A DNA stretch of 64,000 bases. Origin: Ligula intestinalis. Its lineage: Eukaryota; Platyhelminthes; Cestoda; Diphyllobothriidea; Diphyllobothriidae. The DNA lies in NCBI GenBank assembly GCA_036362985.1, contig JAYGXS010000004.1, forward strand, positions 4,112,590-4,176,589, written 5' to 3'. Positions 43,820 through 58,200 of the stretch are shown one piece after another (the first letter of the stretch is position 1; each line of letters starts with the position of its first letter). The notes under the pieces were generated by a model. That model did no database searches, was not told where the DNA came from, and was given only the letters and a program-made list of their open reading frames with translations. A program made the position numbers and the translations under genes.

Positions 43820-46800
43820 TCACTCGGTCTTCTCAAACGCCTCACTCTGGTTTGTCTGTTGTTCCTTTCTCACAACTTCCTTGGCGGCCCTAATTCTCCG
43901 TTTGGCCTGCCACAGACGTTTTTGAAGACGTATATTGTTAAATAACCAGCAGATATCCCGCTTTAGAGTCGCCAGATCTAGCAACAAGAGAGCCACCAGA
44001 AAGAAGACAATGATTGACGTGACCACGGCTCCAACCTGACTGGCTGAGGGCGCTTCAACGGCTGGGGGGATGTAACGACCACCCGCGGTGGTGTTCAGGT
44101 TGTCGGGTATCACTGTAGGTGTCGAAAGTAACAGAATGAAAAATAAGGTTGGGCTTAAAGCGTGATTTTGCAGTTTAGAGTTGTTTGATGTGATGCCCTA
44201 GACTGTTCGAGTCTGTAAGCCATAAAGCAGCGGAGGTATTTTTTGCTTCGCCTGGATCTGCCTATAGTCGGTTTCGCATACTAGCTAGAATATCTTAGTG
44301 CATTTGGTAGCAAAAAATGAGCCCCACCGCAGAGGGCGTGAAATCTATATAATACTTTGTAAATTATGTTAAGGCACTGGCATGATCCGTACCTTGAGCT
44401 TCCTATGTACTCAAATTATGTAAGGCAATTGAATCAAAGTACCTTTAATTGACGATTGTGATATGACACACGCTGACGGATGGCTTGTTGTAACTTGCGA
44501 CAAACATAATGCAACAATACACTAGAACACTATGGCTTTTGTTGAATCTATCTCCCAAGCGAGAAATTGCGAGCCTTCTCGCACTTTATTCACTTTTGGT
44601 GCACCCCCTTGTCAGGCAAATTCTTCATCTGCTATTGTCTCTGATGATTGTGACGAGTGCAGTTTCGAAACTCCATTTGAATATAATTGGCTTTCCAGCG
44701 ATTTAGTTTCCTTCTTCTCAGATTAAACCATGCTTATGCTGAGGGTAGGAGATTTCCGTTGATTTTGCCCAAACCCTTTGCATTTGGATAGCGCCAATAC
44801 TGGGGTTAACATCTTATCCCGCCTTAGAAAAAATGGCGAGATTTCTTCATTCGTCCACCTCTAGGGGGACTTTGATCACTAAAGCCTGCTTTCAACGTTT
44901 CAATCGGTTGAATTACTGCCTATCCACACACTTCATTGATGAAGTTACCCAAAATGAGCTGTTCCAATAATTGTCTTACTCCATAGACTTTCCTTTCACT
45001 CTTTGTATCTATTCTGCAACTTCCTTGTCTACATTTTAGTTCAGTGAAACGAATACAATTGGACATAATTTCATTCTTACTGAGCCGTTATCACGCATTG
45101 ACGAGGCTGTTAGTGTGCCCGACCCTTTCATTTCCCTTTAACAACGAATCCAGTAAGACACTTGGGTGGTAACTTTTGCCATTGGGCGGCCATGCGAGAA
45201 ACTCTTCCTGAAGATATGTTATCCCATGCGTTAAACAAAAAAGAAATACAGCAATATCCGCAACTTTTGCGAGCTTATTATACAGAACCCGCTGCGATAA
45301 GAGGAAGTCATGAACCTTTGGCAAGACTTACTAAATGCTTATTCCTAAGGTTTTTTCTTTCCTGAAAAGGTGCAAATCATACTAAAATATCTTTTGTTTC
45401 ACGTAAAGGTTAGTTGAAAAAACAAGATTTTGCAAAGAAATGAATGCCTGATTTGAGTATCGTATCGTTCACTGGCCCATGTACAATAAGCTATATTCAA
45501 TCACTTGCTTTTGCTATATTTTCCCTCTCAGTAACCTAAAACCCAGTAACCATTAGAATTGAAAGCTTACTAGCTGATGTTCTGTTTGTCCTTGTCACGA
45601 AGGTCAACTTTGTAAATTTTCTACGCCACTGAATTCATAGTACGAATGTACAGTTCGATGTAATGAAAAAAAAACACATATACTTTACGTGGATTGCATA
45701 CGTATTCAGTTACTTTGAAGTTATGAAAATACACACGGATAAAAAATAAGTTGTAAGAAATGGCTGCTCGCTAAGTAAGGGCAAGGACGCGAACGAACAA
45801 AAATATATATGTGCACTAAAATCTTTTGATAACAACCGTAAGAACATAAACGCCTATAAATTACTTTAAAAATTAGACGTAAACGGTTTTGCTGGGTCTT
45901 TCGTGGATTTTGAAAACTTCGCAGGTCTGCGAAAAAATAATGAATATAAATTTTATATTGTTCCTTGAAAAAGTCGTTAGTAAGTGAATTCCCTAATCCA
46001 GAAACGCGAATGCATGAACTATGACTATAAGTAGCTGCCCTGGAGCAGTGTTTTTTAGCCGATCTGCATTACATGGCAGGTGGACTATCGATAGGGAAAT
46101 ACCGCCAAAATGTCCAGTTTTTTAGATTCTTTATCATCTCTTTTTCTGGACTTATTGATCGTTCGGACGGCGCAGCGTCATTTCGAGAGGCTCTAAGACC
46201 ACCGTACTTTCAAGTTAGGAAAGAGCGAAGTAAAGACTAACGCCACTCAAGTCATCATTAGTCGTCCCCTTATAGGCGTTGGTCTAACCTTTGGCGTGAT
46301 TTGAGAGTGTCCAAAGTCCAACCAAAGCTACTGAAGATGTCAATCCTAGCCGGGATAGAAGCACCGGCTGCGTATGAAACTTAGTCTTACTTGAACAGAA
46401 ATAAATTTAACAGGATTGGCATTTCTCATGACTCAATACACGAAGGCGGCTATTATTCATAGGTAGTCTAGATTACATCTTTCTTTCCCCCCTTTCATTG
46501 ACGTTGTCTGCTCTGGATCAAGCGTACCAACGCCTGCGTCATCTATCGGTGGTGACATTAAACTTTCTTTAACAATTCAACCTGTATCTTTCAAAATCAC
46601 CTCGACTGCGTTGAGGATCCAGACACTGTCTCTTCGCCTACGAGGGTTCACCCTGTTGCGCAAGTCGTCGACTGGTATACTGATTGTCTAGTCGAGTATA
46701 ATCACCTGATGCTGAATGCTCAAAACAACCGCTTGTCAAGGTACCTTCCGCTCGCGAAATCAGTTTACCTATAGGTTAACCCATGTATTTTCCACTGCAT

Positions 46801-49800
46801 TAGACACACACTGATCTGATAGTTGTCTTAAGGCAAAATAACTTTCCTTCCGGTTTTCGAGTCAAAAAACAGACATGAGCATGCAGCTGTAAATTACATC
46901 TACACAGCTTTATCCATAGCAGCTTAGATAATCTGGCCTATATATATCTAATCTATAATATAACCTATGGTACTCTGATTCTGCACTTCATCACTTGGTC
47001 AAATAAGTGACAGAACTGTTTACCTGAAATCCACTGGACCGCAATTCAAGCAGACGCTATGCATGACTGGGAATAAACATTGAATGAATTCTTGCAAGAC
47101 CATGCACTTAGTTCTATTAGTATTATGAATGCAGACAGAAGCAAATAGGTGAGATCCAAAAAACAGCTCAACGAAACTCTAATACTTCCGCCTAAAAACG
47201 TCTCATTCTAGTGACGGCCTCTTTTCTTTCCTCCTTATTAGAGTTTTGGGATTAAATCGTTCCAGAGAAGTATAGCGCGTACAATGTTAAGCTAATCCTA
47301 GAAAGTTGAAAACATTCAATACGGAAAGTTTGACACGTATGAAAAATCCTTTTGCTAAATAAACCTACTTTGGTGGTAACAGACAGATTGCAACGTGTAT
47401 ACTGTTTCTACAACCAGCCGAATTGATGTCATTCAATTTTTTTGGAGGTATTACATGTGGGACACTCAGTTGGTAGACCGGTTCGGACTATCACGAGGTC
47501 TACTGTCAGCGCCCACTCCTCAGAAAGAACAAATGGACGCACTTGAATATACAGTCCAAGACTTGGAAGATTGTCAACCTATAGGATAACTCGGACCACC
47601 ACAGTCAGCCAACTTTGTGTTTGTCTGGAATGGCCGACTGGTGGACTGAGAGTCAGGCTGCAATGACCTCTTCTTAATGTAAACATTATAGTCCTCTCAC
47701 GCATATGAGCTTCGATTTTACCCAATTTTCTTGTTGTGTGAAGTTCTGGTTCTTTGTGTGTAGACCATGCTGTAGGGTTCCACGCCTAGGCACATGGCAA
47801 CGAGCGGGGGGACTGAAACGGCCATTTTCGGTCCAATAGCTGTCAACAGCCAGTCATAGCCAACCCCAAGTGGTGTCGATATCTCGCAATCTAAAACGGC
47901 AAGACAGCGAGTCCGTGGCTTAATGCTTAGAACCTTTTACTTTTGATCAAAAGGTTGCGGGTGCGAGCCTCGGGTGGGCTACCACTTGTGGTCAGAGCTG
48001 ACTGGCTGATGACGACTAATGAGCCAGAAATGACCATTCCAATCTCCCTTGTCTTTGCCGGCAATGCTATCTGCTTAGACTACTAGCCGGTGCTAGTAGC
48101 TGCTGGCGGGGCCCAAGAATGAGCCTAAAGGCAGAACAGGATGTGTGAGTTCCGTTAACGATCGAAAAACGGTAATCAACGAGTGAAAAGTCACCGTCCC
48201 TGCGCCTTTCATGCTGTGTACACACGAAGGACATTGTCAGAAACAACAACCAAACTGTCGTTTGGTACAGCATTTGTATCTTGCTAAAAGTAGCTGCATC
48301 ATCGTTATCGTTTTTCCCACAAGGGACTCACGGAGACAGCTTGTGGGCTGCGGTCGCCATTTCCCCATCTCTGCGCAGGTGATATTCTGATCGGCGTCCT
48401 TTGTTATTGTCTCGTAACCCTCTTGGCAGACGTATCTGATCACAGTCTCGTAGGGATACTCACGTGGCTGAAGTCTGGTTGTCGTGTATCTTGTTGCGTT
48501 CGCAAAGGTAATCGTGAAGGTGGGCTGAATTTTGTCCTTTGCTTTCATCAACGCCTCCTCGTACATACAGGTAACGGCTGGAATGGTGAATGAAAAAAAG
48601 AGGTTTCTTTACTAATTGATGATAGATTTGGTTCTTATGGACTGAGGCAAATTCTGCAGCCACAGATGTGCTATCGTTCACAGAGGAGGCCGGTAATAAG
48701 TGACCAGAACTTTCTGTTTTCGTCAATAGAGAAAAAGCGTGGAATAAAATAGTGCACACTTTATTGGTTTATGAGGCTACACGGGACAGTTTACGCCGGT
48801 GGCAACTCGATATGACTTCTGCGTAATCAAGCATGGGAGCTAATGGCTTTAATAAACTCAAAACTAGCCATGTCAGTTGCCTCAAGTAAAAGCAAGATTT
48901 AATCGCCCAAGGACCAACCAAAGACTAAGAATGCCTGCAAACGATCATGCTGGGTTGAAGGCTATGGGCGGAAACCTTAGCTTTTGGGATAAAAAAAAAC
49001 TGTAAGGGGGTTTGGCGAATTTGCTCAATTCAGTTCACCTAATCGTGAAAATTTGCGAAAGCCGCGAATTTTTTACAATTGGGTCAATCAAATTAAGCAA
49101 ATCTGCCAAACCCTCCTAACAGTTTTTCGTTATTATCTAAACATTTCCTAGCCTTCTTGTTATTAGGAGGTAGCTCAAAGGCGCTAGCCCATCTTTCTCT
49201 TAATACGCTGATATTGATACACTACTACAGCTTACAGTTCTGCGAGTGCTGCCAGCAAATTTCCTAAATTTTCAAATGTTTTATTATTTCTCCCATACCA
49301 GCGGGAACGCATTTATGAAAACTTTTCAATAATAATGAGCAACATTAAGCATGCTAAGTACTTGAAAGAGGTGTAAGAAGTACTAAGTGTTTGTTAAAAA
49401 ATAAAATGTTCTCGATAATTCCCAGCTTGTGGAGACGTCAAAAATAGCTATAAATTAGAACAATGAATTTAGATAGTTTGTTAAGTAGAAAACTTCAAGC
49501 AACAAATTTCTTTATGCATAAAAAACTTGTATTTAGTCAAAATATTTTGTGCATATGGTAATTAGTCCTTACCTATTTATTGAATATCGAGGATTAAAGT
49601 CTCTCTTCATTTTGCTAAATTAACGTGTATTTATTCATACGTTTACTAATTGTCCGTTTGTTCGACGATTACATCAAACCCTTTAAAATAAGATATAACT
49701 AAACAGCATTTACCGAAAAAAGAGTTTCCGGATATTATTTCCTATGCAGGTGGCCATGTTGTTCAAATTTAGAAATTCTTCAAAACAGCAAACCAAATTT

Positions 49801-52800
49801 TCAAGCATACAAAATGTCTGCTAGATACCACGCATATTGTCATTCCTAAGATTCATAAAAAAAGTTTCCACAATAGGTTACCTCTTTCAAAAGTGCTTTA
49901 TTGGATATAAAGCTGACAAACTTTCGCGTATATTAACTTTTTCCAAGATAATCTCACAGTGAAATTGCAGACTTTCAACAATTTCTTTTATTTATCTGAA
50001 GGAAAACAATTTACTTTGACTGGAGATGAAAGAACATACCTTTCTCTTTATAACTTATACTTTTTCGCTTAAGGAGATTTGTTCTACTATTCGTAATAAA
50101 CGTACGAATGCAAAAAGAACAGGCCACGTATGTGATCATTTTTTGAAATACTTATTATTCTTCTGTCTATTCCGTTTCTAAATAACGCTTAAGCGGAACC
50201 TATTGTTGACAAAAACTATATTACTGCATAAATTACATTCAATAAGGCATTCTAAACGCTGTCTGCGCACTGACATGTAGAAACTTTATTTACGCGTACG
50301 ACCACCAGTGCGGTAAAAGAAAATGTTATACCAAGAACTTTTTCGTTACTGCATTTTTTGCCAAAAAACTTCATAGAGTAGCTATATATAACTTTTTAAA
50401 CTCCTAGTTTTGCTTGTTTCTGAAAATAAATGCGATTCCTTAGACTTCACTTTAGTTCCATTTGATCAACTTGGAACAAACTTTTCCAGTACTGGAATGG
50501 ATTATTATTCCACCTTTTTTTACTTATCATCGAATTTTTCCTTAGCACAATGTATACAAGAAGAAAGTTTCGTTCTGTCGTTTCTTATAGCATGCGGAAT
50601 TCCTTTTATGTAAACATACTCATGGTTTAAGGAAGTCAAGTTTAGCAAAAATGAGAGCCTATTTGTCCCAATAACTTTAAAAAAGAGGGCATTTTTCCAA
50701 ACCAAAGTCCTTCTTATTATTAAATCCACTCAGTTGATCAAAATAATCTGTCCAGACATACGCTAAATTATCAAGTTAAATTTCGGCCTGAAATTTGCTT
50801 GCAGGATTCGCAGAAATGTATATCACTGTTACTACCACTATCAACACTGCTACAAGAAGTGAACAAGGGTAGCTTATGAAGCCTCACTCATTAGTCCCTA
50901 CAACCTGTATGTTTTCCTATGAAAACGGTGGTTATCGTTTTTTATGGGCGGGAAATTAGGACACGCAGTAGAATATACTTTAAAAAATGCTAAATGCATT
51001 TTTATTTTGTTGTATTTAGAAGGGTTGTTGACTTATATCTGTAGATTTTCCAAATCTGGATTATCATTTAACTTTTTGCGGAAAAACCCGATTATCAAAT
51101 TGCAGGTTTCTTGAATTTCCCGAAAAATTGAATTGGTGGTTAAAAGGTCGGCTACTTCAATTTACCTGTGGTCCAACTTTTCGTTCTGGAGTTAGATTAT
51201 CATAGTCCGCGGCGCGAAGCACCGTGCAGACTTTTAATTTATATGCGGAACCAACTGCTCCCAGCGGCCGCGGGAAACAACTTTGAGTACATTTTTTCGC
51301 TTTACAACTGCTTCAAAAGATTTCCTTCTCTGCCTATCCTATTAACTTATCCCCCCACAAAACTCTATAAACACCGTTTTGGCAGGACAAAATGTTGGGA
51401 CTAAGGGTATATGAGTGGGGCTACATAAGCTACTTTTGCCAAGAAATGTTTTGCCGTTAGGGAAACTCACGTGTACAGGTCGTTGGGAGGGGCAACAGAG
51501 TACCACTGTAGCCTGTCCATACACTCTGATTGGTATCGCCCTCGGCCAGAGCGCACTCGATGAATTTCTGGAAGGTGCGATCCCGAAAGAAATAGCCATC
51601 GTCGCATTTGAAGGTGACCACGTTGCCGAATCGGTTAAATTGACTCACCTGCAGCATGCCATACTGCTCCTCCGTCAGCTTGCTACGTGCTCCGTTCAGT
51701 TTAGCGAAGCGTGGCACCATTTCGAGCATTTCGGTTTCGTTGCATCGAGTGACTGCGCATGCAAGTGATAGCAGAATGCATGACCTGAGGACGTAGTAAT
51801 AACTCTGTTGGCAAAAAGGTTACTTTCTGTTTCGTGGTACTAAGCACATCAGTTTTCGGGGCTAATCAATGAATAAACTTTACCTAACGCTACCTTCTAC
51901 ACCAAATTAGGCTAGCCTCCAGGAAAGAATCCGCTCATTATCGGATAGATCGATATTTGAAGCACCGTTTTTGGAGCAAAACTGAACAAGGTAAAGGCGA
52001 CGACATACACAGGTACTTATCACGTGATAGGGTTCAATTACAGAGCCTCTGGTGGATACTGACCCTATGGCGCACCTAACTGCATTAAAGGTCGTACTTC
52101 AGGCGACGACTGGGTATTTCATGTGCTTTGCAGATGCCGCTGCAATGCGGAGCAGAATACCAGACCTCTGAGCAGCTGGGTCACGTGATCAACCTTTCAT
52201 GACCTTGATACAGATTATAAATGGACAGAAGCCTTTTTCGCCCTATCACTTTCAACCCCACATGGCTGACTGCTGTCCCACGCATTGCACTTTTACTCGA
52301 GTTTGCCAGAATTTCACTGTAATGCGAACTGGTATAGTTAGATAATTCACTCCCCCCTCTCCACCTGCACCCGTATCTCGGACCAACACCTAATGCTTTA
52401 TTAACCTATCACATCTCAAGCGTCTAGGTCGATGTTTAATTGGACAGTTTAGTTCGTCTTTTTACCAGGCAATGACCAAAATGAGGTTGAATAAAAAGTC
52501 GAAAAATTATCCGACGTCAATATTATCTGCGTATTTCTTGGCCTTTGTCTTGTTCAATTCGAAAGTTAAAATCACAAAAAATCAATCGGTTTTAGAAGAT
52601 CACATTAGAGAGCCTACAATGATAAATTAAATACAGAATAATCGGAAGATATATTCCGGACTTGAAATGTTGAATTCTTGGAAGCCTTTTGAATCCCGCT
52701 CGATGAGGGGCTTTTTTAGCCCCTCTGCTAAGTCGATCACTCAGTCATCTAATCGTCTGTTTTTTCATTATATCAAGGCCGGGGACACTGCACTCACGTG

Positions 52801-55175
52801 TCTTCAGACTTTCTTATATAGGGCCCATTTATATGACTTCCCATAAAAAGGTTGGACATAGAAACGTTCGTACTACAGATTATTTTGTGCTAAATTCTAG
52901 GAAAAACAGGGTGTCCCAGAATTAACTGACCCTTTTGATTTGCTAATCAAACGAAAACTATTAACGCTACGGTATTGAAACTTAATTTATTCGAAAGACA
53001 TAATTCTAGAATTTGGTGCGATGAAAATGCAAGAGAAATTGAAGGAAGGCCGCTGAATTCTCTTCTTGTGATGGTGTGGTGCAGAATTACTGCTTCCAAT
53101 GTGATTGGCCCGTACTTTTTTTGAAAATAATGATGGCGCAACAGTAACAGTTAATGGTGAAAGATACCAAACTATGATTAGCGAATTTCTAATTCCTGAA
53201 ATTAAGAGACATGTCATACGCAATACTTGGTTTCAACATAATGGACCCACGGCCCATACAGCAAGAAAGACTATGACATTGTTAAATGAGTGCTTTCCAA
53301 ATCATTTGATTTCACGATTTGGTAACATTCCCTGGCCCCCTCGATCTCCACATTTGACCCCATGCAATTTCTTCTTATGGGGCTACCTGAATTCAGGGTT
53401 TATGTAACAAATCCAAAAAATCTGCAAGAACTTAAAAACAACATTTGTTCTGAAATAAGACAACTATCGCCTGATACACTAAGGAATGTTATGGAAGCGA
53501 CAAAGAAAAAAACCTTAAGTTGTCAAAACAACCATGGCCATAATTTAAAAGACATTATATTCAAAACCTAGTTTTAATGAAAAATAAGCAGGTTTTTTCG
53601 AATAAAACAAGTGTCAATGTCCTATCGTTAATAGTTTTCGTTTAATTGGCAAATCAAAAGGGTCAGTTACTACTGGGACACTCTGTAAGAGTAAGGGTTA
53701 AGCTTGACACTGGTGGTAGGGTGTGATTAGTGAGAGAATTGGGGTTACGGTAAGGTAAGAGCCAGATGAAGTTAGGTTTGGGTTAAATTGAAGATAAGGG
53801 AACAGACGCTCTTCCCGAAATTAGGAACAATGCAACCTGGTGGACGGAGGATGGGGCTCCTCTTCCCCTGTCATGCCACGGGAAGGTGGCCAAATAAAGA
53901 ATTTCTAATTTTTTTAGTGTCAACTTATATAGTTCTGAGGCCAGGTATATGGTGTTTTCTGCGTGAAACTCGGCTGTGCTAGTTTTTACACTACGGCGCA
54001 AGTTATTAATAGTTAAAAATAAGTCTCCCGCCCTCATGATAGTCGAAGAACGTTTGGAGTTGTTTCTTGATTGTCCAACTCTTGCATAAAGTGTCAGATG
54101 CTAATGAATTCGGGAATAAAGGCGACGTCCCTGTGAGTATACACATGCAGAATATAACCTCCACACTTCGCATGCTTAGAATGAATGCCAAATTTCAGCA
54201 TTTTCAGTATGGATACTTCTACCGTGGCTAGTGAAAAGTTGCCTCTGAGATGGAAATCTTCCTTGAAACTAATATTGCTTTCTGACTATGTCTGCCTACA
54301 TTTCTTGTAGAATAGAGAACCAAACCGGATGGTATTACGTCAATTACACCTCTTTTTTTTATAATAATATATGCCCCATACATTTAGAACTAAATAAATT
54401 TCCCACTGGCGATCCGTCGTATGTCATTCGAGTTTGAGAAAGCCATCTTACCTAAATTTGGGGTTTTCGCTACTCACATCGCATTGATGGGCCAATTTTC
54501 CTCCGTTGAGTGACGATTTATGTAAGGCCGGGCCTGATAGTGCTACTAGGAGTACTCAGAGAATGACATTCCAAATGCCTTCTTGACTCTTATGTTGAAC
54601 TGGGCTCACTTTTTGTGACTGAAACGCCTCATTTTATCCTCAACCTTTTAGAACTTCTGATCTTTTCAGCGTATCCTTCTGCAGTCTTAAGGTCTGATCA
54701 GTGCGGTCACCGCACACTGCTAAACGATTAGTCTGTTTTTGCCAATATATACAGCCAGTTTATCTGACGTACCAACGCAGGCCTGGCACGGTCCCGGTAT
54801 CCACACACCACTCTGCTGTTGTGTTGGCACGGTACGACAGGTCATGGCGGTTCTGGATAGCGTGTTGTTCTCCACTGAGGCGTAACCCGTCTCGCAGTCA
54901 AAGAAGACCTGTTCACCGTACTTAAATCGCGTCTGATTCTGCGGCAAAATGGTACCCGGAAGAGCATTGCAGAGCGAGGCGGTGTCTAGCTGGCAATATG
55001 CCTCTAAATACATGGGCAGAGCGGAACAGGTAGTAAACGTACGAGAACACAATTTTAAGCGGCGGAGGGACTTAATATAGATGCATTTAGCCTACGATTT
55101 GACTGTTTATAGATAACAGTCCCTGTTAGACGGAAAGAAGTAATAGTAGTAGTAGTAGTAGTAGTAAAAGAAGAA

Positions 55176-55236
<61 letters not shown>

Positions 55237-58200
55237 GGAGAAGGTAAGCAACCAGAAGTCAGTTAATTTAATTTATTACCCAGTATTTAAATTTCTTTTT
55301 TAATTATCGCACGTTTTGTCGTTTCTATGAATGAGGCTTTAAAATAATTTTAGCTACTATTTCCTGCTTTTTGTCTAATATGTTTCTTTGATTTTCCCCT
55401 CTGCGTTCCCGTTTTACAAACCCTCTACTAACGCCAGTCCCGTATGGCGAGAATTTGTTTTTTTACCATGGTGAGCCGTATAGTAGACTGTTACAGTGTA
55501 TTTTTCTGAAGCCCAGCCACGTACCGGAGTTCAGAACTACAGAAAAACACGAGACTGCCTAGTTGAGCCGAGGCTACCATCGAAGCTTGGCCTTGCTTTT
55601 ATTTCGCATAGCTGCAGTAGGAAAGTTCACCAACGGTGAACTGAACTCATAATTTGTATTCCAGCAGTCCCGGCCCTTTAGCAACGTGAGGCTGACCATG
55701 ATAGTGTAAGTGACTGCTTAAGATTGATCAGTGTGTTGGGCTGCGACCTTAAGCCGCCGTCATCCTACAAACCTGGAAGACCGTGGGGACAGGATAAGGA
55801 TATTCAATCTAACATGTCATCCAGATTTCAGTGGTGAATTCAGACTTGAGTCCAAAAAATTAAGCTATTCTAGCCCCTTTCTTTAGGACAAATTTCAGGC
55901 GCACACATTTTCATGGTAACAATCTATCATCGAGCTTACAGTGCCCTTGAATTTGTATAACCGTGAACAGAATTTTGGGGTTTTCGGTTTACGCTGTTTT
56001 CACATCCATTTTTAATCAGCCCTTTGCCTATAATATTTTTAAAAGTTTCCTTATATGCCAGGTAAAGCAGATATTTGGCAGCTTACAGACTCCAGAGGTC
56101 GTATATTTTAAAGTTCAAATGAAATCTGCTGAGGCAGGAGCTTTCTGCATGTCCTTTGTTATGGAATTTGTTTTGATGGGTGAAGACTGTTTCTGTTACC
56201 CTGCTTTATCAGTCGCCCGCTTTCCAATCCAACATGGTCCAGCCTTATTTCACCAACACTCTTTGTGAACTGGTCCAAAGATAAGAAGTGGTAAAAGATG
56301 AGCCCAGTAGAAAATGTAAAATATCTGTCTTACCTAATGAAATTTAAACCGAAATTCTGAAATGTTTTTTTTCATTTCGAACCAATTACGTAAACAGGGT
56401 TGCACCGTTTTCTATTATACCAACTACAGTAGATTCCCTATTTCATTAAATGTCGCCCGGAATTCTGAAATGCGTTTTCGATTCAAACATATTAATTTCG
56501 TATGACAATCATACAGCCTAATCTCAAGATATTTTGGTCACGTCAGGATATCGGCTTTTTAATGAGCTTCTTTTTGACAGCTAATAAAACGTTTGTACTG
56601 TAAAAATTGGCTTCATTAGTAGCATGCACTTTCCTCATTGATTTTTTCTTGCTTTATAAATTTAACTATATTTTATGGAAAATATAAACGAAAAATATCT
56701 CTTGTACTCGTTTGGTAGCAAATGGCGCCTTCTTTCAATTTCATACTTAAAGAAGGGGTATCCTCCGGTTTAAAAAAATGTCTAATCATGTGCTTTTTAC
56801 AAATGTGAGGTTTTCATTCATTATACATCACATCCGTGAATTTATTAATTCTGCCTTTAATGTATACAGCATGTTCCACATCTGTTGCAACATTTGCAAT
56901 TCTTCGTAAGTAGGATATACACAAAGCGCAGTTTGTAAACCTTGAATTCCAGTATAGCAGTCATTAGGTTTAATAATTATTCGGCAATTAAGAAACTTTG
57001 TTCTAAATCGAAAGATAAATCTCCTCTTAGAATGAAATTTAAAGAAGGCGCAATTCGCTACCAAACTTTAACTTTTTCCATAGCATATATTTGAATTTAT
57101 AAAAGCAATCAAAATTAATGAGTAAAATGCATACTACTTGAGACGCCACTTTGTAGAGTATATACGTTTCATTAAATGTCAAAGAGGAGCTTATTAACAG
57201 CCGGTATCCTGACGTGACCAAAAATATTGAGATAAGGCTGTACGATCGTCATTTTTACGACCATATGTAATTAATATGTTTCATTAAAAAACGCATATCA
57301 GAATTCCGGGTGGCATTTCATGGGATACGGAATCTATTGCACTTTCAAGACATTTTAGACACAGCAGGACAGCGTCTTTTGAGAGAAATTTTTCATGACC
57401 ACCTGTAAGATGTCCACAATTTAAAAAGTGTTACTTAAGTACCAAACATTTTTCTAATTTATGTTTGATGCTCTTGGAAAACCAAGACTAGGTTGCATAA
57501 AACATGCACAAAAAAATCCTTGAAGAAAGTGCATCTTTCGGGTTTAAAATTTCTAGATTGCCAGATAATTTTGAAAACACAATTACATTCAAAATTTCCA
57601 GACTGCATATCGTATGCATTCTGTCTGAGGGAAATCACACATCTCTCCATGTTATGAGGAAGAGGTCACAGAGGAATTATAAAAGTTCGCAATGGATGTG
57701 AATAATTTGATATAGTATATAGACAAATTTAATAAATTAACCGATACGATGTATTATGAAAATACTTTTTACTCTTAAAACTTTTTTAAATAGAAAGTTT
57801 TCCACTTTTGCTGCCTTTCCAAATAAGTTGCTATAATAAAAATGTATTACATACGGAAACTAAAACTCCAGAATTCTGCAATATGAGACCAGCGGTAACG
57901 GGTTGTTTCTAAACAAGGTGATAAAAGTGTTCATAATTTGTTTAAATTCACTTAAGAGGGCTCATTATCATGTTGAGCTTGGGTATATGTATTCCTGTCA
58001 GTTCTCGAATGGTTTTCAATCATTGTTGGCAGCCTTACTTACCTACCGGGCGAAAATGCTTGCCCTTGTGTCCTACAAATCAGCCCCGATGAAGTTTAGG
58101 ATGCGCGTAAGCTCATATTTCCAGCTGTTATGCTTGATGTAATAATCGGATGTGTGTCAGCTATTGATTTAATTATAGGAATATATTAAAATAATATATT

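Larger units (their letters stand above)
52907..53685 (+). mobile_element. Mariner-type transposon, deletion derivative
   Basis: 779 bp with terminal inverted repeats of about 63 bp (52907-52969 and 53623-53685), starting CAGGGTGTCCCAG on the left and CAGAGTGTCCCAG on the right arm. A transposase remnant in the IS630-Tc1-mariner style fills the middle. The N-terminal DNA-binding half is missing. Only one side is followed by TA, so target-site TA duplication is not evident. Confidence 0.88.

Noticed and set aside
46490..46740. LINE RT remnant (GGDIKLS and WYTDCLV)
   Set aside because: Two short resemblances in different frames are too weak to call.
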